Source of the DNA: Collinsella sp.
GTDB taxonomy: Bacteria; Actinomycetota; Coriobacteriia; Coriobacteriales; Coriobacteriaceae
Direction of reading: 5' to 3'
Assembly (NCBI GenBank): GCA_019414465.1
Contig: DXLY01000038.1
Coordinates: forward strand, 3,762 to 16,538
Length of the DNA stretch: 12,777 bases
Of this stretch, positions 5,645 to 12,150 are shown piece by piece. The notes beneath the pieces were generated by a model that saw nothing but the letters and a program-made list of their open reading frames with translations, did not search any database and was not told where the DNA came from. Both the position numbers and the translations under genes were made by a program. The first letter of the stretch is position 1; every line of letters starts with the position of its first letter.

Positions 5645-6526
5645 ATGACGGTCTTTATCCAATACCTGGTCAACGGCCTGTCCATGGGCAGCGTCTACGC
5701 CATCATCGCGTTGGGCTACACCATGGTCTACGGTATCGCCAAGATGCTGAACTTCGCTCACGGCGATGTCATCATGGTCGGTGCCTATGTCTCGTTCTGT
5801 GCCACGTCGTATCTCGGCCTTCCGGGCTGGGCATCTGTAATTCTTTCTTGTGTGGTCTGTACCGTTCTCGGTGTTCTCATCGAGGGTCTGGCATACAAGC
5901 CGCTGCGCCAAGCAGGCCCGCTGGCCGTTCTGATCACGGCTATCGGCGTGTCTTACTTCCTGCAGAACGCCGCGCAGCTTCTGTGGGGCGCCACGCCCAA
6001 GAACTTCACTTCGCTCGTCACCTTCCAGGTGCCGGAGTTCTTGGCCAAGTTCAACGTGAGCGCCGTCTCGCTCGTCACCATCGTCGCCTGCCTGGTTATC
6101 ATGGCCGGCCTGATGTTCTTTACAGGTAAGACCAAGATGGGCAAGGCCATGCGCGCCGTGTCCGAGGACAAGGCTGCCGCTCAGCTCATGGGCATCAACG
6201 TCAACCGTACCATCTCGATGACGTTCGCCATCGGCTCTGCCCTTGCCGCCATCGCCGGCGTGCTCCTGTGCTCCTACTCGCCGGTGCTGCAGCCCACGAC
6301 GGGCGCCATGCCTGGCATCAAAGCCTTCGACGCCGCCGTCTTCGGTGGCATCGGCTCCATCCCCGGCGCCTTTGTCGGCGGCATTCTCATCGGCATCATC
6401 GAGGCGATGGCGCAGGCTTACATTTCCACGAGCCTTGCCAACTCCATCGTCTTTGGTGTTTTGATCATCGTCCTGCTCGTCAAGCCTGCCGGCCTCTTGG
6501 GCAAGTACGTCCCCGAGAAGGTGTAG
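5645..6526 (+). CDS. livH: LIV-type ABC transporter permease LivH
   Basis: Inner-membrane permease that pairs with LivM to form the channel; 293 residues, typical for LivH. Visible are the N-terminal GLSMGSVYAIIALGYTMVYGIAKMLNFAHGDVIMVGAYV region (11-49), a family signature; several further membrane segments (about 63-82, 93-112, 141-159, 192-212, 232-255 and 265-282); the cytoplasmic EAA-like coupling loop MRAVSEDKAAAQLMGIN (169-185) that contacts the ATPases; and the C-terminal LLVKPAGLLG (277-286). The ATG at 5645 is chosen because the AAGGGGGA site lies about 8 bases upstream and the protein then begins like other LivH proteins. The ATG at 5636 abuts the ribosome-binding site, and the longer frame from 5552 crosses the intercistronic hairpins. 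The livM GTG candidate follows its stop codon directly. Confidence 0.95.
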   Translation: MTVFIQYLVNGLSMGSVYAIIALGYTMVYGIAKMLNFAHGDVIMVGAYVSFCATSYLGLPGWASVILSCVVCTVLGVLIEGLAYKPLRQAGPLAVLITAIGVSYFLQNAAQLLWGATPKNFTSLVTFQVPEFLAKFNVSAVSLVTIVACLVIMAGLMFFTGKTKMGKAMRAVSEDKAAAQLMGINVNRTISMTFAIGSALAAIAGVLLCSYSPVLQPTTGAMPGIKAFDAAVFGGIGSIPGAFVGGILIGIIEAMAQAYISTSLANSIVFGVLIIVLLVKPAGLLGKYVPEKV

Positions 6527-6535
6527 GTGAGCGTT

Positions 6536-7615
6536 ATGAAGTTTCTTAAAGACAAGCAGACGCGTCACGACTTTGTCACGTACGCCATGTGCCTTGTGGC
6601 GTTCGCCATCGTGTTCTTTATGCAGTCTAACCACATGATTCCGCGCATGATCGCCGGTCAGCTGGTTCCCATCACGGCCTATATCGTCATGGCCATCTCC
6701 CTTAACCTCGTCGTCGGCATCGCGGGCGACTTGTCGCTGGGCCACGCGGGCTTTATGAGCGTCGGCGCCTATACGGGAATCGTCACCGCCGTCGCGCTGG
6801 AGAGCGCCGTTCCGTCCGACCCGATGCGCCTGATCATCAGCATCGTGGTCGGCGCTATCGCCGCTGCCATCTTGGGCTTCTTGATTGGTATCCCGGTCCT
6901 GCGCCTGAGCGGCGACTATCTGGCTATCGTGACCCTGGCTTTTGGCGAGATCATCAAAGAAATCGTCACCTGCCTCATTGTGGGCGTCGACTCCCGCGGC
7001 CTGCACGTGATCTTTAACATTACGGGCAACTCTACGATCGACGACCTACACCTGCTCGAGGACGGCACCGCCATCATCAAGGGCGCCCAGGGCGCCTCGG
7101 GCGTGTCGACGTACTCGACCTTCCTCGCCGGTGCCATCCTGGTCATGGTCGCACTCGTGATCGTGCTCAACCTGGTTCGCAGCCGTACCGGCCGTGCCAT
7201 TATGGCCGTGCGCGATAACAAGATTGCAGCCGAGTCCGTAGGCATCTCCGTCACCGAGTACCGCATGATCGCCTTCGTGGTTTCCGCTGCCCTCGCCGGT
7301 GCTGCCGGAGCCCTCTTCGGCGGTAACTTCTCGCAGCTCTCCGCCACCAAGTTCGACTTCAACACGTCGATCCTCATTCTGGTGTTCGTGGTCCTGGGCG
7401 GCCTGGGCAACATGCGCGGTTCCGTCATCGCGGCGGCGTTGCTCACGGTGCTTCCCGAGCTGCTCCGTCAGTTCTCGGACTACCGCATGCTCATCTACGC
7501 CATCGTGCTGATCCTGGTCATGATCTTTACCAACAACCCGCAGCTCAAGGCGTTCTTCGGTCGCGTCAAGGATCGCTTTGCTTCCAAGAAGGAGGTGGCA
7601 GCCGATGCCCAGTAA
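6536..7615 (+). CDS. livM: LIV-type ABC transporter permease LivM
   Basis: Second channel subunit, 359 residues from the ATG at 6536. Hallmarks: SLNLVVGIAGDLSLGHAGFMSVGAYTG (55-81), RLSGDYLAIVTLAFGEIIKE (123-142), the coupling loop AIMAVRDNKIAAESVGI (221-237) and VLGGLGNMRGSVIAAALL (286-303). The stretch between GEIIKE and the coupling loop (about 150-195, containing IDDLHLLEDGTAIIKGAQGA) lacks the usual TGGxxG(L/I) wording and looks like a lineage-specific loop. Start choice: the ATG at 6536 has AGGTGAG five bases upstream. A GTG at 6527, directly after the livH stop and with AGAAGG upstream, would add three residues (MSV) and is almost as good. The C-terminus is a charged tail (RVKDRFASKKEVAADAQ). 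Its last 11 bases overlap livG. Confidence 0.94.
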   Translation: MKFLKDKQTRHDFVTYAMCLVAFAIVFFMQSNHMIPRMIAGQLVPITAYIVMAISLNLVVGIAGDLSLGHAGFMSVGAYTGIVTAVALESAVPSDPMRLIISIVVGAIAAAILGFLIGIPVLRLSGDYLAIVTLAFGEIIKEIVTCLIVGVDSRGLHVIFNITGNSTIDDLHLLEDGTAIIKGAQGASGVSTYSTFLAGAILVMVALVIVLNLVRSRTGRAIMAVRDNKIAAESVGISVTEYRMIAFVVSAALAGAAGALFGGNFSQLSATKFDFNTSILILVFVVLGGLGNMRGSVIAAALLTVLPELLRQFSDYRMLIYAIVLILVMIFTNNPQLKAFFGRVKDRFASKKEVAADAQ

Positions 7616-8465
7616 ATTTGAGTTCAAGAAGGGCAAGATGGTCCCGTATCCTTCTGGCGCCATCGTTCCCGATCGTGACCTGGGCGAGCGCCCTGCACTC
7701 GAGTGCATCCACCTGGGCATTGAGTTCGGTGGCCTTAAGGCAGTCGACGACTTTAGCCTGACCATCGGCAAGACCGAGATCGCCGGTCTGATCGGCCCCA
7801 ACGGTGCCGGTAAAACCACGGTTTTCAACCTGCTCACCAAGGTGTATCAGCCCACGCACGGCACCATCCTGCTCGACGGCGAGGACACCTCGGGCAAGTC
7901 GGTCTATCAGGTCAACCGCATGGGTATTGCCCGTACATTCCAGAACATTCGCCTGTTCAACACCATGACGGTGGAGGATAACGTTAAGGTTGGCCTGCAC
8001 AACCAGGAGCGTTACTCCGGCTTTGAGGGCGTGCTGCGCCTGCCTACGTATTGGAAGCACGAGAAGGCCGCCCACGAGCGCGCCATGGAGCTGCTGTCCA
8101 TTTTTGACATGGAGCACCTGGCAAATGAACAGGCCGGCTCGCTTCCTTACGGCGCCCAGCGTCGTCTGGAGATCGTCCGCGCGCTTGCAACCAACCCCAA
8201 GCTACTGCTGCTCGATGAGCCTGCCGCCGGCATGAACCCGTCCGAGACCGCGGAGCTCATGGAGAACATCGTCAAGATTCGCGACACCTTTGGCATTGCC
8301 ATCATGCTTATCGAGCATGATATGTCGCTCGTTATGAACATCTGCGAGGGCATCTGCGTGCTTAACTTTGGCAAGGTTATCGCCAAGGGCACGGCAGAGG
8401 AAATCCAGAACAACGACGCCGTTATCGAGGCGTATCTGGGTAAGCAGGATAAGGGGGAGAACTAA
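7605..8465 (+). CDS. livG: LIV-type ABC transporter ATP-binding protein LivG
   Basis: Cytoplasmic ATPase of the importer, 286 residues. Walker A GPNGAGKT (64-71), Q-loop Gln113 (TFQNIRLF), signature LPYGAQRRLEI (180-190, the LivG-style variant of LSGGQ), Walker B LLLLDEP (200-206) with Glu205, and H-switch His238 (LIEHDM). The C-terminal VIAKGTAEEIQNNDAVIEAYLG (258-279) is the branched-chain transporter ATPase tail. The ATG at 7605 is preferred because AAGGAGG lies about 9 bases upstream, inside livM, giving an 11-base overlap and likely translational coupling. Compared with many LivG proteins there are about 30 extra N-terminal residues (MPSKFEFKKGKMVPYPSG onward) before the ABC core. Walker residues are intact, so the protein should be active with LivF as a heterodimer. 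Confidence 0.95.
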   Translation: MPSKFEFKKGKMVPYPSGAIVPDRDLGERPALECIHLGIEFGGLKAVDDFSLTIGKTEIAGLIGPNGAGKTTVFNLLTKVYQPTHGTILLDGEDTSGKSVYQVNRMGIARTFQNIRLFNTMTVEDNVKVGLHNQERYSGFEGVLRLPTYWKHEKAAHERAMELLSIFDMEHLANEQAGSLPYGAQRRLEIVRALATNPKLLLLDEPAAGMNPSETAELMENIVKIRDTFGIAIMLIEHDMSLVMNICEGICVLNFGKVIAKGTAEEIQNNDAVIEAYLGKQDKGEN

Positions 8466-9179
8466 ATGGCAGAGCCGATGCTTTCCGTCTACAACATCAA
8501 CGTCTGGTACGGCGCCATCCACGCCATCAAGGACATCTCCTTTAACGTTAACGAGGGCGAGATCGTGGCCTTGATTGGTGCCAACGGTGCCGGCAAGTCC
8601 ACAACGCTCAAGACCATCTCGGGCCTGCTGCGCTCCAAGACCGGCTCCATCAAGTTTATGGGCGAGGACATTACCCATACGCCCGCCGACAAGCTGGTTG
8701 GTAAGGGCCTGGCTCAGGTTCCCGAGGGTCGTCGCGCCTTTTTGCAGATGACGGTTGAGGAGAACCTGGAGATGGGCGCCTACACGCAGCCCAAGTCCAC
8801 GGTGGCTCCGGGCCTCGAGCGCGTCTACGAGCAGTTCCCGCGCCTGAAGGAACGCCGTCGCCAGGTCGCCGGCACCCTTTCGGGCGGTGAGCAGCAGATG
8901 CTCGTTATGGGCCGCGCTCTTATGAGTAACCCTAAGCTGCTCATGCTCGACGAACCTTCCATGGGTCTGGCACCGATTCTGATCGAACAGATCTTCCAGA
9001 TTGTCGAGGACCTGCACAAGGCCGGCACCACGGTGCTTCTGGTCGAGCAAAACGCGCAGATGGCGCTTTCCATCGCCACACGCGGTTACGTGCTCGAGAC
9101 CGGCAAGATCACCATGACCGGCACCGGCCAAGAGCTCCTGCATGACGACAACGTCCGCAAAGCCTACCTCGGAGGCTAA
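8466..9179 (+). CDS. livF: LIV-type ABC transporter ATP-binding protein LivF
   Basis: Second ATPase of the importer, 237 residues, the standard LivF length. Walker A GANGAGKS (38-45), Q-loop Gln84 in GLAQVPEGRRAF (81-92), signature LSGGEQQ (138-144), Walker B LLMLDEP (158-164) and the LivF-typical LLVEQNAQMAL (191-201). In that last motif Gln195 stands where most ABC ATPases have the switch histidine; this substitution is normal in LivF. The ATG at 8466 follows the livG stop with no gap, and AGGGGGAG lies about 7 bases upstream. It is the last gene of the operon: a strong terminator begins 14 bases after its stop. Confidence 0.96.
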   Translation: MAEPMLSVYNINVWYGAIHAIKDISFNVNEGEIVALIGANGAGKSTTLKTISGLLRSKTGSIKFMGEDITHTPADKLVGKGLAQVPEGRRAFLQMTVEENLEMGAYTQPKSTVAPGLERVYEQFPRLKERRRQVAGTLSGGEQQMLVMGRALMSNPKLLMLDEPSMGLAPILIEQIFQIVEDLHKAGTTVLLVEQNAQMALSIATRGYVLETGKITMTGTGQELLHDDNVRKAYLGG

Positions 9180-9193
9180 CCCACCTAACAAAA

Positions 9194-9227
9194 GGGGCGC
9201 TGACTATCTCAGTCAGCGCCCCTTTTT
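9194..9227 (+). terminator. Intrinsic terminator of the liv operon
   Basis: A perfect 12-bp GC-rich stem (GGGGCGCTGACT at 9194-9205; complement at 9211-9222), a five-base loop and TTTTT at 9223-9227. It is preceded by AACAAAA, which would give a T-tract on the other strand too. A textbook Rho-independent terminator closing livJHMGF. Confidence 0.95.
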
Positions 9228-9296
9228 AAGTTGCGGTGAAATAGGGACTGAATACGGGCTCCAGAGGCCAAAAGAGTCCCTATTCCACCGCAACTT
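9228..9296. repeat. 69-bp palindromic intergenic element with 22-bp arms
   Basis: The arms 9228-9249 and 9275-9296 are reverse complements over 22 bp with a single mismatch (A9239 against C9285). The outer ends read AAGTTGCGGTG.../...CACCGCAACTT and the inner ends TAGGGACT/AGTCCCTA. The 25-base loop is not symmetric. It starts on the very base after the liv terminator T-run and ends 58 bases before cutC. It has no T-run, no target-site duplication that I can see and no coding capacity. It resembles REP/MITE-like dispersed palindromes; I expect other copies in the genome, but cannot test that here. Confidence 0.8.
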
Positions 9297-9354
9297 CATG
9301 GGGATGTGTGACAATGCCCGTCGGAAAACATCTGCTGTCTTTGGGGGTCTATCT

Positions 9355-10032
9355 ATGCTGTACGAGTTTTGTGCCGAGAACTTTGAGCGGGTGCCGGCGG
9401 CTATCGATGCCGGTGCAAGGCGTATCGAGCTGTGCGACAACCTTGCCGTTGGTGGCACCACGCCTTCGGCCGGCGTTATCAGCGCTACGACCAACTATGT
9501 CCACGAGCACGATGCACGGGTGATGTGCATGATTCGCCCGCGTGGCGGCGACTTTCACTACGACCAGGACGAGCTGCGTATGATGGAGATGGACCTGGGC
9601 CTTGCCGTAAGCGCCGGCGTTGACGGCTTGGTCTTTGGCTGCTGCAAGCCCTGCGCTGGCGGATGGGCGCTCGACGAACTTACGCTTGGCGCCCTCGTGA
9701 TGGCTGCGGGCTGCGCGACCGAGGAATGTAAGCGTGAGCCCATCGACATCACCTTCCACATGGCATTTGACCAGCTCTCGCCCGAGGCTCAGCTCGATGC
9801 GATTGATACACTTGCCGACTGCGGCGTTACGCGCATCCTCACGCATGGCGGCGCTGCCGGTACGTCGATCGAGGATAATTTCGATCACCTGGCTCGTTTA
9901 ATCGAGTATGCGGGTGATCGTTTGACCATCCTTCCCGGCGGCGGCATCACTACGGCAAATCGCGACGCGGTCGCGGCGGCGCTAGACGTCTCCGAGCTCC
10001 ATGGCACCAAGATCGTGCCGCTGGAGGTATAA
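9355..10032 (+). CDS. cutC: CutC family protein (copper homeostasis / unknown-enzyme TIM barrel)
   Basis: A 225-residue member of the CutC family (PF03932), a cytoplasmic TIM barrel. It was named for copper tolerance in E. coli, but its biochemical role is unsettled. Family motifs: YEFCAEN (3-9), RIELCDNLAVGGTTPS (23-38), MIRPRGGDFHY (59-69), GLVFGCC (91-97), ITFHMAFDQ (132-140), RILTHGG (160-166) and LPGGGI (193-198). Nine cysteines are present. The conserved His, Arg and Asp positions at strand ends look more like an enzyme pocket than a simple metal carrier (inference). The ATG at 9355 is chosen because the family begins at this point and GGGGGT lies about 7 bases upstream. An in-frame ATG at 9298 adds residues without family character and abuts the palindrome. 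The next gene starts 3 bases after its stop, so the two are co-transcribed. Confidence 0.9.
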   Translation: MLYEFCAENFERVPAAIDAGARRIELCDNLAVGGTTPSAGVISATTNYVHEHDARVMCMIRPRGGDFHYDQDELRMMEMDLGLAVSAGVDGLVFGCCKPCAGGWALDELTLGALVMAAGCATEECKREPIDITFHMAFDQLSPEAQLDAIDTLADCGVTRILTHGGAAGTSIEDNFDHLARLIEYAGDRLTILPGGGITTANRDAVAAALDVSELHGTKIVPLEV

Positions 10033-10035
10033 CCC

Positions 10036-10836
10036 GTGGCGCTGGTATTCGATGTTCAGCAGGCGAGCGGCAAGCCCGACGACAACCGTCGCCCCGGTAC
10101 CGCGTGTCCCTTTTGCAACACGGAGGGGCTCACCAACATCATCCAGCGCGACGGTGACTGCATCTGGCTCGAGAATAAGTTCAAGACCCTGCGCGCCACC
10201 CGTCAAACCGTGCTGATCGAGTCGGCCGATCACGATGCCGACCTGGTGACCTATAAGCCGGATGAACTCCACCATGTGATGAGGTTTGCTCTGGATTGCT
10301 GGCAGCAGATGATCGATTCGCAGCAGTATCGAAGCGTGCTCATGTACAAGAACAAGGGTCCGCTTTCGGGCGGCAGCCTCGTCCATCCACACATGCAGAT
10401 TGTGGGCTTGGAACAGGAGGACGGCTATGCGGCGCTGACCTCAGCCAACTTTGAAGGCATCGATGTTTGGCAGAGGGGAAGGGTTGCGGTCAACATCTCA
10501 ACCGAACCGATTATGGGGTTCTTTGAGGTCAATGTTTCAGCCCCGCAGGGAATCGCCGCCAGCGATGGCGCGCGAGACCAAGCCGAGACGGACCTCTTCG
10601 CCGATGCGATTCAGGTAGCTCTGCGCTATATCCTGAACGAGCACCATGGTGGTCGCGCAGAGTCGTACAACTTGTTCTTCTACCACATGGACGGCCGGAC
10701 CATTGCCAAGGCGCTTCCGCGCTGGGTGGTTTCACCCTACTTTGTCGGGTATCGGCTGGCTCAGGTCAATGCTGAGACCACGCTCGATGTCGATGCGGAG
10801 CGATTCCGCGCACATCTGGAGGCGCTCACATCGTAA
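10036..10836 (+). CDS. GalT/HIT-like nucleotidyltransferase-fold protein (DUF4931 type)
   Basis: A 266-residue cytoplasmic protein of the galactose-1-phosphate uridylyltransferase branch of the HIT superfamily, shorter than true GalT (about 350). Seen: a CPFC zinc-knuckle motif (Cys24, Cys27); LENKFKTL (45-52), like the GalT core strand; and GGSLVHPHMQIVG (112-124). By analogy with E. coli GalT HPHGQ, His119 would be the nucleophile that carries NMP and Gln121 its partner, while His117 and the cysteines may bind zinc. Two further histidines are in NEHHGG, and SYNLFFYHMDG matches the C-terminal strand. The start is GTG at 10036, with GGAGGT about 8 bases upstream inside the cutC end, giving a tight operon. 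It may be a nucleotidyltransferase or a nucleotide hydrolase; the substrate is unknown. A convergent gene follows. Confidence 0.8.
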   Translation: MALVFDVQQASGKPDDNRRPGTACPFCNTEGLTNIIQRDGDCIWLENKFKTLRATRQTVLIESADHDADLVTYKPDELHHVMRFALDCWQQMIDSQQYRSVLMYKNKGPLSGGSLVHPHMQIVGLEQEDGYAALTSANFEGIDVWQRGRVAVNISTEPIMGFFEVNVSAPQGIAASDGARDQAETDLFADAIQVALRYILNEHHGGRAESYNLFFYHMDGRTIAKALPRWVVSPYFVGYRLAQVNAETTLDVDAERFRAHLEALTS

Positions 10837-10858
10837 AGTGAGCGCCCGCACACTGCGG
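10821..10858. terminator. Hairpins between convergent GalT-like and BASS genes
   Basis: A perfect 9-bp stem GGCGCTCAC/GTGAGCGCC (10821-10829, 10838-10846) spans the GalT-like stop codon (TAA 10834-10836), followed at once by CCGCA/TGCGG (10846-10850, 10854-10858). No proper T-run follows on either strand. It probably limits read-through between the converging genes, but is not a canonical terminator. Confidence 0.5.
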
Positions 10859-10863
10859 ACGGT

Positions 10864-11862
10864 TTAGCGCGCCATTGCATCGCGGCCGGCCTCGACCCGC
10901 TTGCGCTGGGCGGCGCGCTCCTCGCCGGTCAGACGCTCAAAGAAGTGTCCGATAAGCGAGGCGAGCACCTGCTGAAACAACGTTCCACACATGACGGGAA
11001 ACACAACTTCGCCCGGAAAGTATTGCGTGGCGATGACGGCGCCCGAAGAGATATTGCGCATGCCGCAGGTAAAGCACATGGTGGTCGTTTCGCTATATGG
11101 CAGATGCAGCGCGCGGGCGACCAGAATGCCGACGACAAAGCCGCTGATGGCGAAGACCAAAATAAAGAGGGCGACTTCCAAGCGCACCGCGTTCATGTGC
11201 AGCACGTACTCGCTCATGGCGGTGGAGTTGGAGGCGATAACGCCCATCATCATGAACTTGCAGGCGGGCGAGAGCGCGGGGGAGAGTTTCTCGTGCCCCC
11301 AGCCGCGCGTGAGCTCGTTGATCACGATGCCGAGCACAGCGGGGATGGCGATCATAAAGGCCATGTTCTGCATCATGCTCGGCACGTCGATCGAGACGGT
11401 GGCGCCCAGCAGGAGCTTGAGCGTAAGCGGAATCGTCACAGGGGAGATGACCGAGGACGTCAGGATGATGGTGAGCGCGAGCGGGCCGTTGCCGCCGAAC
11501 ATGCTGATCCACATAAAAGCGGTGACTGCCACGGGCACACTGTATTCGAGCACGATGCCGCAGACAAGGTTGGGGTTGGAACCAAAGAACAACGATCCCA
11601 TGGCATAGGCCGCGATGGGAATAAGCGCCGCCGAGACCAACAACGCCAGAATCAGGTGCAGCGGACGGTGGAACACCTCGGCTACCTGGTGAAAGGTGTT
11701 GCTGAGCGCACCCTGAAACGTCATAAAGGCGAAGAGGGCGGGAACAATGGGCTTGAGAACGCCGATCTGTTGAGGAAAGAGCACGCCGAGCGCCACACAA
11801 ATCGGAACGATGATCTGCATGTGCCCCGCGAGGAACTTCCCCAGTCCAGCCCATTGCTTCAT
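10864..11862 (-). CDS. Bile acid:sodium symporter (BASS/SBF) family membrane protein
   Basis: A 332-residue inner-membrane protein with about nine or ten hydrophobic segments (roughly 17-29, 36-54, 68-92, 98-122, 128-150, 165-183, 202-215, 228-252, 271-280, 286-305) and a basic cytoplasmic tail (RLTGEERAAQRKRVEAGRD). BASS members import bile acids, pantothenate, keto acids or other organic anions with Na+. The FTCGMRNISSGAVIA stretch (264-278) corresponds to the family's broken helix near the ion sites. There the usual ETGMQN-like wording reads TCGMRN, so the Glu and Gln that ligate Na+ in characterised transporters seem replaced by Thr265 and Arg269. The ATG at 11862 has AAGGGAG about 11 bases upstream, slightly long; no better start is seen. 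It stands alone, convergent with the GalT-like gene and divergent from recJ. The family call is fairly sure; bile acid as substrate is not supported. Confidence 0.75.
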   Translation of the reverse strand: MKQWAGLGKFLAGHMQIIVPICVALGVLFPQQIGVLKPIVPALFAFMTFQGALSNTFHQVAEVFHRPLHLILALLVSAALIPIAAYAMGSLFFGSNPNLVCGIVLEYSVPVAVTAFMWISMFGGNGPLALTIILTSSVISPVTIPLTLKLLLGATVSIDVPSMMQNMAFMIAIPAVLGIVINELTRGWGHEKLSPALSPACKFMMMGVIASNSTAMSEYVLHMNAVRLEVALFILVFAISGFVVGILVARALHLPYSETTTMCFTCGMRNISSGAVIATQYFPGEVVFPVMCGTLFQQVLASLIGHFFERLTGEERAAQRKRVEAGRDAMAR

Positions 11863-11982
11863 ATGCCCCGCGACTCCCTTTATCCGCGAACTTGTTTGTA
11901 TGGATATGCTAGACGCTCGTATGTGTCCGTGCGGCTGAAACGCTCGATTGTTTCGAGGGCATTACCGCCATCGTTTGCCGAA

Positions 11983-12028
11983 ACCGCGGCGCACCGCGGC
12001 GTTTTGCGTCCGCGCTGCACGGTATAAT
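11983..12028 (+). promoter_or_regulatory. Promoter of the leader ORF-recJ transcript, with tandem repeats upstream
   Basis: TATAAT at 12023-12028 is a perfect -10 hexamer, about 57 bases before the leader ORF. The -35 position is weak (GTTTTG near 12001-12006, 16-base spacing). Immediately upstream ACCGCGGCG is repeated at 11983-11991 and 11993-12001, a 10-base step that puts two CCGCGG palindromes on one helix face at the -35 edge. This could be an activator or repressor site. Confidence 0.6.
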
Positions 12029-12084
12029 AAATCCGTTCAACAGATCTGCCTGCCGAAGCGGGCATACACAGAGGACTCATCGCT

Positions 12085-12150
12085 ATGAACCGTGAGAGGT
12101 ATCGCGGCGACCTGCCCCTATCGGGGGTGGGTGCCTATGTCATCGCTTAA
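12085..12150 (+). CDS. 21-residue leader ORF overlapping recJ start
   Basis: ATG at 12085 with AGAGGA about 9 bases upstream, ending at TAA 12148-12150; the peptide starts MNRERYRGDLPL and ends GAYVIA. Its last 14 bases overlap the recJ start in a different frame. It has a better ribosome-binding site than recJ and follows a good promoter, so ribosomes should load here first. I do not recognise the peptide. It may be a translational-coupling leader rather than a working protein, and conservation in relatives would decide. Confidence 0.5.
   Translation: MNRERYRGDLPLSGVGAYVIA
12106..12135 (+). promoter_or_regulatory. Imperfect hairpin covering the recJ ribosome-binding site
   Basis: GGC (12106-12108) pairs GCC (12133-12135), CC (12111-12112) pairs GG (12129-12130), and CCCC (12115-12118) pairs GGGG (12123-12126) around a TATC loop, with small internal loops. 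The G-rich recJ ribosome-binding site is in the right arm, and the stem ends one base before the recJ ATG. Ribosomes finishing the leader ORF would unfold it. Confidence 0.45.

Noticed and set aside
5621..7006. 461-codon open frame on the minus strand opposite livH and livM
   Set aside because: Composition is dominated by Asp, His, Arg and Gly, as antisense frames of hydrophobic GC-rich genes are. livH and livM are unmistakable on the other strand.
9142..9354. Longer N-terminus for CutC
   Set aside because: It would run through the liv terminator and the palindrome, and the added residues have no CutC family similarity.
10945..12027. 360-codon plus-strand frame opposite the BASS gene
   Set aside because: Antisense to a good membrane protein; the product is a charged, repetitive shadow with no ribosome-binding site or family resemblance.
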